Under the pieces are notes generated by a model. The model did not search any database. It had not been told where the DNA came from and saw only the letters and a program-made list of their open reading frames with translations. A stretch of 64,000 bases of DNA from an uncultured Paludibaculum sp. (GTDB taxonomy: Bacteria > Acidobacteriota > Terriglobia > Bryobacterales > Bryobacteraceae). The position numbers and the translations under genes were made by a program. The stretch is taken from contig NZ_OY762269.1 in the NCBI RefSeq assembly GCF_963665245.1, positions 3,416,501 to 3,480,500 of the forward strand. The letters run 5' to 3'. Positions within the stretch are counted from its first letter, which is position 1. Each line of letters begins with the position of its first letter. Below, in pieces: positions 8,813 through 16,737 of this stretch.

Positions 8813-8907
8813 GTCGTCTCCGGGGAGGAGGGCGTTCCCGGTGGCGGTGGTCTTCAGGAAACGGCGCGACGGTACGAGGTCGTCCGTAGTCCGTTTGAAA
8901 ATCTCCA
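8813..8907. repeat. 95 bp dispersed repeat, copy 1
   Basis: Matches 22899-22993 in the same orientation over the same length with roughly 80 percent identity by eye, including gaaacg(a/g)cgcga(c/t)ggta and gtcgtccgtagt(c/t). On the minus strand both read a similar peptide (TTDD(L/V)VPSRRFL(K/R)TT). It could be the 5' part of a multi-copy decayed gene or a non-coding dispersed repeat. Confidence 0.7.
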
Positions 8908-9564
8908 TAGTTATGGTACTTGGGCAAGGTTGTACTGAAGTGGACTAAGTGATTTTGGAGATTCAGACTGCAAAGTATTGAATGGAAAGCGAAGATATAT
9001 GTCGAGCGCGTGTCACTAAGGATGCTTCACGTGACGAGATGGGAGAGTTGTGGGGTGAAGAGGAGTGGGTTTCAAAGGCTGCCTGCGGCTGGTGGCGAGA
9101 GGCTTACCCAGGAAGGGACACACGCTTCGTCCCAACTGGGCTTTCGTCTCGCTGATTCCTGATTTGTCCGTCTGGGTGGGGGCTATGGCGCTGTTGGTGG
9201 CCGGCCCATCGCGGATTTGAGCGGCATTTCCGCCGGAGGGGGGCGTTCCTGAAATACGGACCTTCGGCAGTCCAGGCGGGGCTTGGATCTTCTGAGTGAA
9301 AACACCCAGTCGTGCGGCGAATAAATAAGAAATTGCGGTAGGACGAGTCAGTCTGAAGATCTTCCTAAGAATCCTCAATCACTTCGCTCTTCCTGTCGAT
9401 ATGTTGCCGGTGCACGCTGTGTCCCGGCCATTGAAGGACTCAGATGAGGCCGTTATGAGCGGGGAATTGCTGTGTCTACCCAAGCAAAGCACATTTCTCT
9501 GAATGCCTGTTAATTCGTTTGCTCCACGATTTTCTTCTCAGAGACGTACTGATAATCTGACTAT

Positions 9565-9593
9565 TGACCGATACTGGATTTGTGGATAGGCTA
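9565..9593 (+). promoter_or_regulatory. Candidate sigma-70 promoter for the chemotaxis operon
   Basis: TTGACC (9565-9570), a 17-base spacer and TAGGCT (9588-9593) lie just ahead of the first chemotaxis-operon gene, after a long gene-free region. The -10 element is only a partial match, so this is a plausible but unproven start. Confidence 0.35.
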
Positions 9594-9609
9594 ACAGAGT
9601 CTACGGTCG

Positions 9610-10134
9610 ATGATGTTCGATCAGATCCCACCGCCAGGGTCGCCTGAGCCTATCGCGCCGCTCCGCGGCACGAGGATCATGCCAAAAGTGAACGATACGG
9701 CTTTCAAAACGAGTTGCATCCTTGGAACAGCCGAAGCCGAGTCTGAAGAGAATTCGGCTAAAGCCGCGGCTCCCATCGAGCAGGCACGCGATCCCAATGA
9801 CGCAGGCGCTCCGCTGAAGATCATGGGTGAACAGACCATCCGGACCGCAGACGAAATGCACAAGGCATTCGCGGAGTACCTCGATCGAGGGATAGCCGTC
9901 GTCGTGGATCTATCCGAGGTCGATGAGTGTGATGCCGCAGCGCTGCAACTGATCTATGCCTTGCGCCAGTCGGCGATCCAGCGGGGACAACGATTCCGTA
10001 TCGCGGCACTCTCCCCGGCAATAACCGATACCGCCGCCGCGCTCGGATTACATATTGAAACCTTAATGACTGGGTACGAGCCGGCAGCAGCGGACGGTGA
10101 TTGTGAAGTGGCGGAAATAGACAATGGAATATAA
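9610..10134 (+). CDS. STAS-domain protein of the chemotaxis operon
   Basis: 174 residues. The C-terminal 90 form a STAS domain (LKIMGEQTIRTADEM, VVVDLSEVDECDAAALQLIY, then FRIAALSPAITDTAAALGL), as in anti-sigma-factor antagonists and MlaB-like proteins. The segment after the second strand, where a phospho-Ser/Thr normally sits, reads DECDAAA rather than D.S, so classical phosphorylation regulation is doubtful. It overlaps cheA by 11 bp, indicating co-translation. The ATG at 9679 after cgagg is an alternative start that removes a poorly conserved-looking N-terminus. STAS genes heading che operons are known in several phyla; the role here is inferred. Confidence 0.8.
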   Translation: MMFDQIPPPGSPEPIAPLRGTRIMPKVNDTAFKTSCILGTAEAESEENSAKAAAPIEQARDPNDAGAPLKIMGEQTIRTADEMHKAFAEYLDRGIAVVVDLSEVDECDAAALQLIYALRQSAIQRGQRFRIAALSPAITDTAAALGLHIETLMTGYEPAAADGDCEVAEIDNGI

Positions 10135-12145
10135 CCCAGTCCCGACGTTCCTGGCTGAAGCAGAAGAGCTCATCTCGAACATCGAGCAATCCGCACTGGG
10201 TCTCGGTGGGGACGAATCGCCCGCTGAAGCGATAAACCAGCTCTTCCGCGCCTTCCACACCATCAAGGGCTCCGGTGCGATGTGTGGGCTGGTTCAAGTC
10301 TCCGCCTTCACCCATCACGTAGAGACGCTCCTGGATAGAGTACGCGAAGGCGCGGTTGCGGTATCCCCCGAACTGGGCGATCTGGTTCTCGCGGCAGCCG
10401 ATCAGATCAAGTTGTTGCTGGCTGTCGAGCAAGGCGGCGAAGCCGTCGCGGCCGAGTCGAGCCAGGCGCTCATCGACCGGATCTCAGAGCTCTCGGATGT
10501 GGCGGCCAGGGCGGGCCGTCCTCCGGCGAGTCTTCCCATAAGAGAAGAGGAATGCGAGGGGGAAGGAAAAGAACAGACGTGGGCAATTCGCTTCCACCCG
10601 AGCCCGGATCTTCTCGCGTGTGGCGGCAATCCGACTCTCCTGTTCAGGGATCTCGGAAAGCTCGGGCGGTGTGAGATCGTAGGGCACACGGAAGCCGTGC
10701 CTCCGCTGGATCAGATTCAGCCTGAGCTCTGCTACCTCTGGTGGAGCATCACGTTGCGGAGCACCGCTGACGAGAACGCAATCCGCGACGTGTTCCTCTT
10801 CGTCGAGGATGGAAGCGAACTCGAAATTGAATTGTTGCGAGAGGCGCGGCCCCAGGCGACGGAGCGGGTCGCGCGAGCGGAGGCGCCAGCCCATTCCACC
10901 GCGAAGCAGTCCCGGGTTGATGGACAAATCCTCTCCGGGGAGGGCATGCGGAAGGCGCTGGTCAAGGAATCCACTGTGCGGGTGCCGGCCGCCAGGCTCG
11001 ATCGCCTCGTGAACCTGGTTGGTGAACTCGTGATGAACCAATCGCGCCTGACCCAGGCAGCTTCTCAGGTGGGGGCGCCGGAACTCGCCAATCCGGTACA
11101 GGAGATTGAACGCCTAGTGGCGGAGCTGAGAGAGGACGTGCTCGGCATCCGAATGCTGCCGATCGGTACCATCTTCGGCCGTTTCAGCCGCCTGGTACAC
11201 GATCTTTCGACCGAATTAGGCAAGGAAGCCGATCTGATTACAGAGGGCGCGGACACCGAACTGGACAAGAGTATTCTGGACCAACTCGGGGAGCCCCTGG
11301 TGCACTTGCTGCGCAACTCCATGGACCACGGGTTCGACCACCCGGAGGAACGGATCGCTAGTGGAAAACCGCGACGCGGCACGATTCGCCTCGCCGCGGC
11401 GCATACCGGATCGGACATCGTGATCACGATTGAAGATGACGGACGCGGCATCGATCGTGCGGCAGTGCGTGCAAAGGCAGTTGAAAAGCAACTCATTGCT
11501 CCGGCCGCCAACCTCAGTGATAAAGAGATTTTGAACCTTGTGCTATTGCCAGGATTCTCAACAGCCGCGAAGGTCACGAGCGTATCGGGCCGGGGCGTCG
11601 GGATGGACGTGGTCAAGAAGCAGATTGACGCGCTTCGCGGGACATTGTCGATCACAAGTGAGGAAGGGAAGGGCTGCCGTGTCGCGATCACGCTGCCGTT
11701 GACCCTGGCGATCATTGAAGGTCTTCTGGTCCAGGTCGGCGTTGACCAGTTCATCATTCCCATGGCGGCAATCACCGAAAACGTCGAGTTGCATCGCGCC
11801 CAGCGGAACAGCAAGAACGGACGAAACGTAATCGCCGTCCGCGGAGAACTGGTTCCTTACATCCGCATTCGCAACATGTTCCAGGTGGACGGGGAAGCGC
11901 CGGCTATTGAGAAAATCGTTCTCGTCCAGCACGAAGACCAGCGTGTGGGCCTCGTGGTGGATCGAGTGCTTGGCACCCACCAGACCGTGATTCAAAGTCT
12001 TGGACGGTTTCTCCGCGACGTCAAGGTCGTTTCCGGGGCAACCATTATGGGTGACGGGCGGGTTGCACTCATTCTCGATATTTCCGCAGTCGTGAGGTTT
12101 GCCGATTGCCAGATTGAGCGGGAAATGGCCGGAGGGCACAAATGA
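10124..12145 (+). CDS. cheA: Chemotaxis histidine kinase CheA
   Basis: 673 residues. The N-terminal Hpt domain carries the phospho-accepting His45 in FHTIKGSG. A P2-like region lies at about 150-245 (WAIRFHPSPDLL, ITLRSTADENAIRDVFLFVE), the dimerisation helix at about 283-310 (RLDRLVNLVGELVMNQSRL), and the ATPase domain has LLRNSMDHGFD, DDGRGID and GRGVGMDVV. A CheW-like domain forms the C-terminus. It autophosphorylates under receptor control and passes phosphate to CheY and CheB. All motifs are intact. It starts inside the STAS gene and its stop overlaps the next possible start (ATGA). Confidence 0.97.
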   Translation: MEYNPVPTFLAEAEELISNIEQSALGLGGDESPAEAINQLFRAFHTIKGSGAMCGLVQVSAFTHHVETLLDRVREGAVAVSPELGDLVLAAADQIKLLLAVEQGGEAVAAESSQALIDRISELSDVAARAGRPPASLPIREEECEGEGKEQTWAIRFHPSPDLLACGGNPTLLFRDLGKLGRCEIVGHTEAVPPLDQIQPELCYLWWSITLRSTADENAIRDVFLFVEDGSELEIELLREARPQATERVARAEAPAHSTAKQSRVDGQILSGEGMRKALVKESTVRVPAARLDRLVNLVGELVMNQSRLTQAASQVGAPELANPVQEIERLVAELREDVLGIRMLPIGTIFGRFSRLVHDLSTELGKEADLITEGADTELDKSILDQLGEPLVHLLRNSMDHGFDHPEERIASGKPRRGTIRLAAAHTGSDIVITIEDDGRGIDRAAVRAKAVEKQLIAPAANLSDKEILNLVLLPGFSTAAKVTSVSGRGVGMDVVKKQIDALRGTLSITSEEGKGCRVAITLPLTLAIIEGLLVQVGVDQFIIPMAAITENVELHRAQRNSKNGRNVIAVRGELVPYIRIRNMFQVDGEAPAIEKIVLVQHEDQRVGLVVDRVLGTHQTVIQSLGRFLRDVKVVSGATIMGDGRVALILDISAVVRFADCQIEREMAGGHK

Positions 12146-12435
12146 AGCCGGTGAGGCTGCCAGCGATTCCTGTAGTTGCATCCGCCGTGACCGCCACTGC
12201 ACGAAGCCGCGAAACGGCGGAATCGGCGATCTCCGCGGGCCACCCTGGATTTGCCACCTCTCCGAGCGTGCTCAGGCGTGGCGTACCACAGGGCGAAGGC
12301 GGAGCCACTTTACTACCGCCGCTCCGCTGCGCGCCGGTCACTCATCCACCCAGAGGGAGCAGGAAACGCGGCAGACGCATGAACAGGCCCCAAGGCCGAA
12401 CGAGATTCAAATTTCGGACCACAAAGGACAGGTAA
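12142..12435 (+). CDS. Possible small coupled ORF between cheA and the MCP gene
   Basis: 97 codons that exactly fill the cheA-MCP gap: its ATG overlaps the cheA stop as ATGA and its stop lies 5 bp before the MCP start. The product is basic and Pro/Arg/Ala-rich with no recognised fold, so the position is the main argument for it. It may equally be a long leader. If it is not a gene, the 295 bp holds nothing else I can name beyond the MCP ribosome site. Confidence 0.25.
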   Translation: MKPVRLPAIPVVASAVTATARSRETAESAISAGHPGFATSPSVLRRGVPQGEGGATLLPPLRCAPVTHPPRGSRKRGRRMNRPQGRTRFKFRTTKDR

Positions 12436-12440
12436 TACTC

Positions 12441-14162
12441 ATGAACTGGTACAGGAACTGCAAAACAGTCACAAAACTGATGATTGGCTTTGGTCTCATC
12501 GCCTCCATGCTCGCTTTTGTAGCATATCGGGGCGTCACAGCCTCGAACGGGATTAACGCGATGTTGAACACGATGTACGACCGCGACTTCAAGGGGCTGT
12601 CGTCGGTGAATCAAGCCAATCTCAATCTCATCTGCATCGGCCGGGCGTTCCGAGCAGCCATGCTGGCCAGCGACAAGGCGGAGGTCGAGCGCCTTCGCGG
12701 CGATGTCGACAAGTACGCCACCACTTTGAATACTCTGCTGGCCGAAACGGAAAAGACCATCGCCACCGACGAAGGGAGGCGATTAATTGCCGAGACAAAA
12801 GCCGGCCTCGCCGAGTACTACCCACAAGTTACGGAGATCCTGCGGATGGTCGAGGCGGGCGACGAGAAGACCGCAAGGGCTTTGGCGGTAAAAGCCCAGA
12901 CGTCCGGCAAGCGTGCCGAAGATGCTCTGACCGCGTTCGCGAAGGCGAAGGACCGGCTCGCCGATCAGGCTTACAAGGATAGCGACGTAGTCGCCGCGAG
13001 CGCGCAGTCCATGCTGATTACGATCGGCGTCATCGGTACCGTTGTGGCTCTCCTCCTGGGCTTCGTCATTGCGCAAATGATTGCCCGCCCGCTGGCTGCC
13101 GCCAGCAGGGTGGTGAGTGCCGTTTCCGAAGGTGATCTCCGAGGAAAAGTGGACGTGACATCGAGAGACGAAGTGGGCCAGATGATGACGGCTATTAACC
13201 ATATGGTGGACAATCTGCGCAAGATCGTTGGGAGTGTGGCGGCCTCGTCCGCCAACGTCGCCGGCGGCAGCGAAGAGATGAGTTCGACGGCGCAGCAGCT
13301 TTCACAGGGCGCGACCGAACAGTCCGCCGCCGCGGAAGAGAGCACCTCCTCCATGGAAGAGATGACCTCCAGCATCCAGCAGAATGCGGATAACGCCAGG
13401 CAGACCGACAAGATCGCGTCCAAGGCGGCGGAGGACGGAAAAACCAGCGGCGAGGCTGTTGCCCGGACCGTCCAAGCAATGAAAGAGGTTGCCGAAAAGA
13501 TCAACATCATTGAAGAAATCGCGCGCAAGACCGATCTTCTGGCGTTGAATGCGGCCGTTGAAGCGGCACGCGCCGGCGAGCACGGAAAGGGCTTCGCCGT
13601 GGTGGCCTCGGAGGTTCGCAAACTGGCAGAACGCAGCCAAACCGCGGCGGCGGAGATCAGCCGGCTCACTTCCGATGGTGTAAAGACGGCCGACGGAGCC
13701 GGCCAACTGCTGGCAAAACTGGTGCCCGACATCCAGAGAACCGCGGAACTGGTGCGCGAGATCGCCGCCGCAAGCGTTGAGCAGAGCACCGGCGCAACCC
13801 AGGTGAGCAAGGCCATGCAGCAACTCGATCAGGTGATTCAGGAGAACGCCGCGGCTTCCGAAGAGATGGCCTCCACGGCCGAGGAGCTATCCAGCCAGGC
13901 GGAAGTGCTTCAGTCCGCGATTGCCTTCTTCAAGGTGGACGACGCTCATCGGGTGCAAGCACCGCAGACACAGCGGAAAGGAGCGCGCGTTCAGTCCCAG
14001 CGCAAGAGCGGAAGTCTAGTAACGCCGGATTCACATTCCACCAGCGCCTCGCTGGCCCACATGAGCCACGCCATTAAGTCCAGCGGTCCTAGCATACGGC
14101 TAGGCGACAGCAGCGTCGAAGCCGATTCCCGGGACAAGGAATTCGCACCGTATCAAGCGTAA
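12441..14162 (+). CDS. Methyl-accepting chemotaxis protein (4HB-type sensor)
   Basis: 573 residues. TM1 lies at about residues 10-30 (KLMIGFGLIASMLAFVAY), followed by a four-helix-bundle periplasmic domain to about 180, TM2 at about 190-210 (ITIGVIGTVVALLLGFVIAQ), then HAMP and a long signalling coiled coil with the canonical tip EIARKTDLLALNAAVEAARA. Glu/Gln-rich methylation-type segments flank the tip. The ATG at 12441 begins directly before TM1; upstream in-frame codons are not membrane-like. The tail lacks a clear CheR-binding pentapeptide. It is the only transmembrane receptor in the operon. Ligand unknown. Confidence 0.93.
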   Translation: MNWYRNCKTVTKLMIGFGLIASMLAFVAYRGVTASNGINAMLNTMYDRDFKGLSSVNQANLNLICIGRAFRAAMLASDKAEVERLRGDVDKYATTLNTLLAETEKTIATDEGRRLIAETKAGLAEYYPQVTEILRMVEAGDEKTARALAVKAQTSGKRAEDALTAFAKAKDRLADQAYKDSDVVAASAQSMLITIGVIGTVVALLLGFVIAQMIARPLAAASRVVSAVSEGDLRGKVDVTSRDEVGQMMTAINHMVDNLRKIVGSVAASSANVAGGSEEMSSTAQQLSQGATEQSAAAEESTSSMEEMTSSIQQNADNARQTDKIASKAAEDGKTSGEAVARTVQAMKEVAEKINIIEEIARKTDLLALNAAVEAARAGEHGKGFAVVASEVRKLAERSQTAAAEISRLTSDGVKTADGAGQLLAKLVPDIQRTAELVREIAAASVEQSTGATQVSKAMQQLDQVIQENAAASEEMASTAEELSSQAEVLQSAIAFFKVDDAHRVQAPQTQRKGARVQSQRKSGSLVTPDSHSTSASLAHMSHAIKSSGPSIRLGDSSVEADSRDKEFAPYQA

Positions 14163-14183
14163 AGCACGGACGACAAGACTACC

Positions 14184-14681
14184 ATGATTACCGAAACCTG
14201 TCAGTACATGACGTTCAAACTGGGTGCCGAGCTGTTTGCCATCAATGTCGCCCAGGTCCGCGAAGTTCTGGAAGTAGCGCAGATCACAAAAGTCCCAACC
14301 ACTCCGCGGTATATGCGAGGCGTGGTCAATGTGCGCGGGCAGGCGACCCCGGTTGTTGACCTCCGCCTGAAGTTCGGACTGTCCGAAAGCCCGGACACGG
14401 TGCATACCCGCATCATTGTCATGGAGCTTGAACTCGACGGCGAGGCCACCGTTCTCGGTGGCACCGCTGACAGTGTGCATGAGGTGATCGAGCTCGAACC
14501 CGGCAGCATCAATCCGCCACCGCGGATCGCGATGCGCTGGAGAACCGATTTCATTCAGGGCATGGGCAAGAGGGGGGATGACTTTATCATCATTCTCGAC
14601 GTCAATGCGGTTTTCTCCTCCGAGGAGCTTGCGGCTGTCAGCGAAGCTTCGTCCCCTGCGATGGAGCCCGTTTCCGCCTAG
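14184..14681 (+). CDS. cheW: Chemotaxis coupling protein CheW
   Basis: 165 residues of a single CheW fold: YMTFKLGAELFAINVAQVRE, VPTTPRYMRGVVNVRGQATP, VVDLRLKFGL and, later, DSVHEVIELEPGSI and FIIILDVNAVF. It links receptors to CheA in the membrane-associated array. It sits 21 bp after the MCP gene. A short C-terminal extension past the fold is unremarkable. Confidence 0.96.
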   Translation: MITETCQYMTFKLGAELFAINVAQVREVLEVAQITKVPTTPRYMRGVVNVRGQATPVVDLRLKFGLSESPDTVHTRIIVMELELDGEATVLGGTADSVHEVIELEPGSINPPPRIAMRWRTDFIQGMGKRGDDFIIILDVNAVFSSEELAAVSEASSPAMEPVSA

Positions 14682-14792
14682 AGCGGACGCGTCGCCGTTT
14701 CGTGATTGTTCGAAGGACGGATAGCGGTCGGCCGAACAGCAGGGCTGACCGCAACTCCGGGCCGCGACGAAAGGACCGTCAGGACTACCGAT

Positions 14793-15650
14793 ATGCCCAG
14801 ATCCGATGCCGCCGAATGTGGTGAGCTGTCTCCGAAGCTCCTAGCACGATTCGCGGAGTTCGTAACCGGCGAACTCGGTATCAAGATGCCCGAGTCCAAG
14901 CATTCGATGGTTCAGAGCCGGCTGCTTCGCCGGGTTCGTGAGCTGCACCTGGAGTCGGTCGAGCAGTACAGCGAGTGCTTCTTCACGTCGTCGAACGCGG
15001 AAGAGCGGGAGCACTTCCTCAATGCGATCACGACGAACAAAACCGATTTCTTCCGCGAGGCGGAGCATTTTGACTATTTGATCCGAACAGCTCTTCCGGC
15101 ACTCAGCCGAACACCGAATTACAGGCCGGGCTCACGATTCAACATCTGGTCTGCCGGTTGCTCGTCTGGGGAGGAGCCATATACGCTCGCAATGGTGCTG
15201 AGTGAGTACGGGTTGCATCACCGTGGTTTCGACTTCGCGATTCTAGGTACCGATGTCTCAACCCGAGTTTTGGAACTGGCGAGAAGCGGCATCTATGAGG
15301 AATCGCAGATCGCGCCAGTGCCGCAAGAACTTCGAGAGAGATATCTTCGGCAAGGGCGGGGGCAGGCTCAAGGGTTGGTGCGAGTCGCCCCGGACCTGCG
15401 CCGAAAGGTGGCGTTCCACCGTCTGAACTTCATGGAAGAGGATTACAGCATCCTGGATATGTTCGATGTCGTCTTCTTCCGCAACGTCCTGATCTACTTC
15501 GACAAACCCACTCAGGAAGCCGTGATCAACAGAATATGCCGGAATCTCGTCCCTGGGGGGTATCTCTTTGTGGGTCATTCGGAGTCGCTGGCAGGTCTTA
15601 ACACTGATCTCAGCTGCGTGCAAACCGCGGTGTTTCGGAAACCGGTCTAG
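14793..15650 (+). CDS. cheR: Chemotaxis protein methyltransferase CheR
   Basis: 285 residues. An N-terminal helical domain (RFAEFVTGELGIKM, SRLLRRVREL) precedes a SAM-binding methyltransferase core with FNIWSAGCSSGEEPYTLAM, ILGTDVSTRVLELAR and FRNVLIYFD. It methylates receptor glutamates. The ATG at 14793, preceded by agga at about 8 bp, was preferred over an upstream TTG that adds a non-conserved leader. cheB follows 4 bp after its stop. Confidence 0.95.
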   Translation: MPRSDAAECGELSPKLLARFAEFVTGELGIKMPESKHSMVQSRLLRRVRELHLESVEQYSECFFTSSNAEEREHFLNAITTNKTDFFREAEHFDYLIRTALPALSRTPNYRPGSRFNIWSAGCSSGEEPYTLAMVLSEYGLHHRGFDFAILGTDVSTRVLELARSGIYEESQIAPVPQELRERYLRQGRGQAQGLVRVAPDLRRKVAFHRLNFMEEDYSILDMFDVVFFRNVLIYFDKPTQEAVINRICRNLVPGGYLFVGHSESLAGLNTDLSCVQTAVFRKPV

Positions 15651-15654
15651 TGAT

Positions 15655-16737
15655 ATGGCATTCAATAGAACAGTTCGCGTGCTGATCGTGGACGATTCCG
15701 CTTTCGTCAGACAGACATTGAAAGAGATCCTCGAAACAGATCCAGCAATCCAGGTGATCGCGGTCGCAGGTGATCCTTACGTAGCGGTCGAGCGGATTAG
15801 AGCTCAACAGCCCGATGTCATTACGTTGGACATTGAGATGCCGCGAATGGACGGCCTCACCTTTCTGGAGAAGCTCATGGGCCAGCACCCCATCCCGGTG
15901 GTCATCTGTTCCACTCTCACCGAGGCGGGTTCCGATGTCGCGCTGGCGGCACTAGCAAAAGGCGCGGTCGAGGTTATCACGAAGCCGAAGCTGGGCACGA
16001 AGGAGTTTTTCGAAGAATCACGAGTGAAGATATGCGACATCGTGAAGGCGGCTGCCCACGTGCGATTGGCCAGACATCGCCCCGCAAGCAGTGTCAAAGT
16101 GGAGCCGAAGCTGACGGCAGACGCCGTTCTGGCGAAACCCGCCTCGGCGGCCATGATTCAAACCACGGAAAAAGTAGTGGTGGTGGGTGCGTCGACCGGC
16201 GGAACCGAGGCTCTTCGCGAGTTCCTCGAGGCGATGCCGCTGGATGCTCCGGGGATTGTCATTGTCCAGCACATGCCGGAGGAATTCACTGCCAGATTCG
16301 CACAGCGTCTGGACGGGATGTGCCGGATCTCTGTAAGGGAAGCAGCCGATAACGATTCGGTCATTCGGGGGCAGGCCCTGATCGCACCTGGGAACAGGCA
16401 TGTGCTGCTCAAACGTAGTGGCGCCCGGTACTTTGTCGAACTTCGCGACGGGCCTCTGGTCAGCCGGCACCGGCCGTCCGTCGATGTTCTGTTCCGGTCC
16501 GCGGCGCGTTACGGCGGAAAGAATGTCGTCGGCGTGATTATGACCGGGATGGGAGACGACGGTGCCAAAGGGATGTTGGAAATGAAGCAGGCTGGTGCTT
16601 TCAATATCGCCCAGGATGAAAACACTTGCGTGGTTTTCGGAATGCCCGCCGAAGCGATTAAGCTCGGTGGCGTCGACCGGGTCGTTCCTCTCGGAAACAT
16701 CGCGCCGGAAGCCGTACGGCTATGTCAGGGGAGATAG
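15655..16737 (+). CDS. cheB: Chemotaxis protein-glutamate methylesterase CheB
   Basis: 360 residues. The receiver domain has VDDSAF and phospho-acceptor Asp59 in TLDIEMPRMDG. After a linker the esterase carries nucleophile Ser180 in GASTGG, the His of VIVQHMP and the Asp in TGMGDDGAKGM, so the Ser-His-Asp triad is complete. It demethylates or deamidates receptors. The ATG at 15655 starts the receiver; upstream codons overlap cheR in another frame. The next gene begins 16 bp before its stop. Confidence 0.96.
   Translation: MAFNRTVRVLIVDDSAFVRQTLKEILETDPAIQVIAVAGDPYVAVERIRAQQPDVITLDIEMPRMDGLTFLEKLMGQHPIPVVICSTLTEAGSDVALAALAKGAVEVITKPKLGTKEFFEESRVKICDIVKAAAHVRLARHRPASSVKVEPKLTADAVLAKPASAAMIQTTEKVVVVGASTGGTEALREFLEAMPLDAPGIVIVQHMPEEFTARFAQRLDGMCRISVREAADNDSVIRGQALIAPGNRHVLLKRSGARYFVELRDGPLVSRHRPSVDVLFRSAARYGGKNVVGVIMTGMGDDGAKGMLEMKQAGAFNIAQDENTCVVFGMPAEAIKLGGVDRVVPLGNIAPEAVRLCQGR

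Larger units (their letters stand above)
7174..9609. other. Gene-poor region of decayed mobile sequence
   Basis: No intact gene between the YCII relic and the chemotaxis operon. It holds, in order: the right half of the tandem duplication, a terminase-like 3' relic, an RHS-core fragment on the plus strand, a second terminase-like fragment, the 134 bp tandem array, a 95 bp dispersed repeat and about 600 bp with nothing recognised apart from a candidate promoter at its right end. Long minus frames over 8000-8900 cross repeats whose period is not a multiple of three, so they are not conserved coding. Confidence 0.6.

Noticed and set aside
8000..8927. Long minus and plus frames (about 300 codons) across the tandem array
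   Set aside because: The repeat period of about 134 bp is not divisible by three, so the frames read the same DNA in different phases; the Pro-rich product is an artefact.
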